Assembly: GCA_964398955.1 (NCBI GenBank) | Contig: CAYNOZ010000074.1 | Coordinates: 1-6,341, forward strand | Origin: CAYNOZ01 sp964398955 | Lineage (GTDB): Archaea; Methanobacteriota_B; Thermococci; Thermococcales; CAYNOZ01 | Reading direction: 5' to 3' | DNA: 6,341 nucleotides | Shown here: one piece after another, positions 5,327 through 6,341 of the stretch | How the letters are laid out: the number at the start of each line of letters is the position of its first letter | How positions within the stretch are numbered: position 1 is the stretch's first letter | Position numbers and translations under genes: made by a program | Notes under the pieces: generated by a model | Told to the model about the DNA's origin: nothing | Databases searched by the model: none | What the model saw: only the letters and a program-made list of their open reading frames with translations

Positions 5327-6179
5327 CGCAATTCCTCTCCTTTTCTAATACTTCAATGATCTTCTCTCTAGTTAAACAGATTTTAGAGTTAAGGAGGTAA
5401 GATATTTCAACGTAGGTAGGAATTCTTATATTTAAATCTTTTACAAGTTTTTCTCTTTCAAAGAAATCTCTAGTTGGTCCGAAGAATTCTAAATTTCCTT
5501 CATTAATTGCTAATATTTTATTTGAATATCTTGATAAGTAGTTTGTTTCATGTTCTATCAAAATTATAGTTATACCTTGGTCATTAAGTTTTTTAATAAC
5601 TGAAAGAACGTCTTTAGTGCCTTTTGGATCTATTTGAGACGTAGGTTCATCTAAAACTAAAATATCAGGTTTCATCGATAACGAAGCAGCAATAGCTAAC
5701 CTTTGTTTCTCTCCACCGCTTAAATCTTCAGGAAACTTATTTTCCATACCCTTTAATCCGGTAACTTCAAGAGCCCATTCACTTCTTTCTTTTATTTCTT
5801 CAGGAGGCAACCCAAGCTCCTCAGGACCAAATGTAACCTCATCTTCAACAGTCATTGAAAATAATTGAGATTCAGGATCCTGCAATATAATCCCAACCTT
5901 CTGAGCCAATTCATAAACCTCTCGTTCATCGATATCATTCCCATGGACAAGTATCTCCCCATCACTTTCACCATCAATCATATGAGGAATAATACCATTA
6001 AAAGTCAAACATAATGTAGATTTACCCGACCCAGAAGGACCTATAACACCAACAAAGTCTCCTGAATCGATCTTAAAGTTAAGATCTTTAACCACCCAAT
6101 CCTGATCCTTAGAATATCTGAACGAATAATCTTTAACCTCAATACAAGGATCATCTTTCTTATTAATAACACTTGACAT
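5319..6179 (-). CDS. ecfA1: ECF transporter ATP-binding protein (first EcfA)
   Basis: This is the first gene of the ECF operon and the partner ATPase of the next gene. From ATG it has 286 residues with all ABC motifs: Walker A GPSGSGKST (47-55), Q-loop Gln100 in LQDPESQLF, signature LSGGE (153-157), Walker B ILVLDEP with Asp177-Glu178, the TSQIDPKG D-loop region and switch His210 (IEHE). The TSQ-D-P D-loop resembles the first half of fused two-domain EcfA proteins, whereas the next gene resembles the second half, so this pair looks like a split version. The C-terminal LNIRIPTYVEISYLL helix is family-typical. The start is uncertain. ATG at 6177-6179 has only a weak GTGA 5 nt upstream. An in-frame GTG at 6186-6188 coincides with the start site predicted from the TATA box and could be a leaderless start adding three residues. 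Confidence 0.93.
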   Translation of the reverse strand: MSSVINKKDDPCIEVKDYSFRYSKDQDWVVKDLNFKIDSGDFVGVIGPSGSGKSTLCLTFNGIIPHMIDGESDGEILVHGNDIDEREVYELAQKVGIILQDPESQLFSMTVEDEVTFGPEELGLPPEEIKERSEWALEVTGLKGMENKFPEDLSGGEKQRLAIAASLSMKPDILVLDEPTSQIDPKGTKDVLSVIKKLNDQGITIILIEHETNYLSRYSNKILAINEGNLEFFGPTRDFFEREKLVKDLNIRIPTYVEISYLLNSKICLTREKIIEVLEKERNCVD

Positions 6180-6207
6180 CTTTTTCACTATTAATCTATT
6201 TAGTATT

Positions 6208-6216
6208 CTATAAAAA
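6208..6216 (-). promoter_or_regulatory. TATA box of the ECF operon
   Basis: The minus strand reads TTTTTATAG at 6208-6216. Its centre lies about 24 nt before the GTG at 6186-6188, so the transcript is predicted to be leaderless or nearly so. The surrounding DNA is so AT-rich that motif evidence alone is modest. Confidence 0.5.
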
Positions 6217-6273
6217 ATTTAATAAGATTTAAGGATTTTTACTTCTTGTATTTCAATTTTTAACTTCTAATTG

Positions 6274-6309
6274 ATAATTCTATAAATTTTTGTTGCATTA
6301 TAGAATTAT
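6274..6309. repeat. Perfect 12-bp inverted repeat upstream of the ECF operon; possible operator
   Basis: ATAATTCTATAA (6274-6285) is followed, after 12 bp, by its exact reverse complement TTATAGAATTAT (6298-6309). A third copy of the core ATTCTATA lies at 6205-6212, over the ECF TATA box. The arms are spaced two helical turns apart (24 bp centre to centre), as in dimeric repressor sites. The left arm also contains a rightward TATA-like CTATAAAT, so the repeat may serve a divergent gene beyond the window. Confidence 0.4.
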
Positions 6310-6341
6310 TTTCTCTTTTCTTAATTATTTTGGTGAGAAGT

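Noticed and set aside
6189..6341. Vitamin riboswitch ahead of the ECF operon
   Set aside because: The region is almost entirely A/T, no known aptamer core is visible, and the TATA position predicts an almost leaderless transcript.
1..6341. Mobile elements, CRISPR arrays, defence islands
   Set aside because: No transposase or integrase motifs, terminal repeats, regularly spaced repeats or toxin/nuclease domains were seen.

Overview
The window looks like chromosomal DNA from a low-GC archaeon, most likely a euryarchaeon. Evidence: a TFB-type transcription factor gene directly downstream of a Gar1 gene, a UPF0147 protein (an archaeal family), an archaeal-type NFACT/Rqc2 homologue, BRE/TATA promoters instead of -35/-10 boxes, GGAGGTGA-type ribosome binding sites, and oligo-T tracts after stop codons. 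Several proteins are rich in Asp/Glu. That would fit a salt-adapted lineage, but the lineage cannot be fixed from this window.

Layout, left to right. At 1-193 (minus) lies the 5' part of the tfb gene, cut by the window edge, preceded 2 bp upstream by gar1 (198-426 region, minus). Both are read from a promoter region holding two near-identical BRE-TATA modules at 461-501. A 245-bp gap follows, with T-tract terminators for the next gene. At 672-2648 (minus) is the ribosome-quality-control factor NFACT/RqcH. After about 100 bp comes a small UPF0147 gene (2757-3017, minus). The divergent gap at 3018-3310 holds a GC-rich island of nested hairpins that no gene explains. At 3311-3739 is the only plus-strand gene, an unrecognised two-zinc-ribbon protein. 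It converges with only 5 bp to spare on a three-gene energy-coupling-factor (ECF) transporter operon: two ATPases and the membrane coupling protein EcfT (6179 down to 3745, minus). The last 160 bp are an AT-rich promoter region with a perfect 12-bp inverted repeat.

How the genes work together. The left half is information processing: transcription initiation (TFB), rRNA pseudouridylation (Gar1) and rescue of stalled nascent chains (NFACT). UPF0147 is a conserved helical protein of unknown role. The right half is vitamin or metal-ion uptake: the two ATPases dock on EcfT to power an S-component that is not in this window, so the substrate is unknown. The two ATPase and EcfT genes overlap by 8 bp at each junction, which implies translational coupling.

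No mobile element, CRISPR array, rRNA or tRNA is visible. The genes are mostly ordinary archaeal housekeeping. The most unexplained material is non-coding: the structured island at 3083-3191, the tandem TATA modules before gar1, the inverted repeat before the ECF operon, and abrupt strand-composition (keto) switches inside genes.
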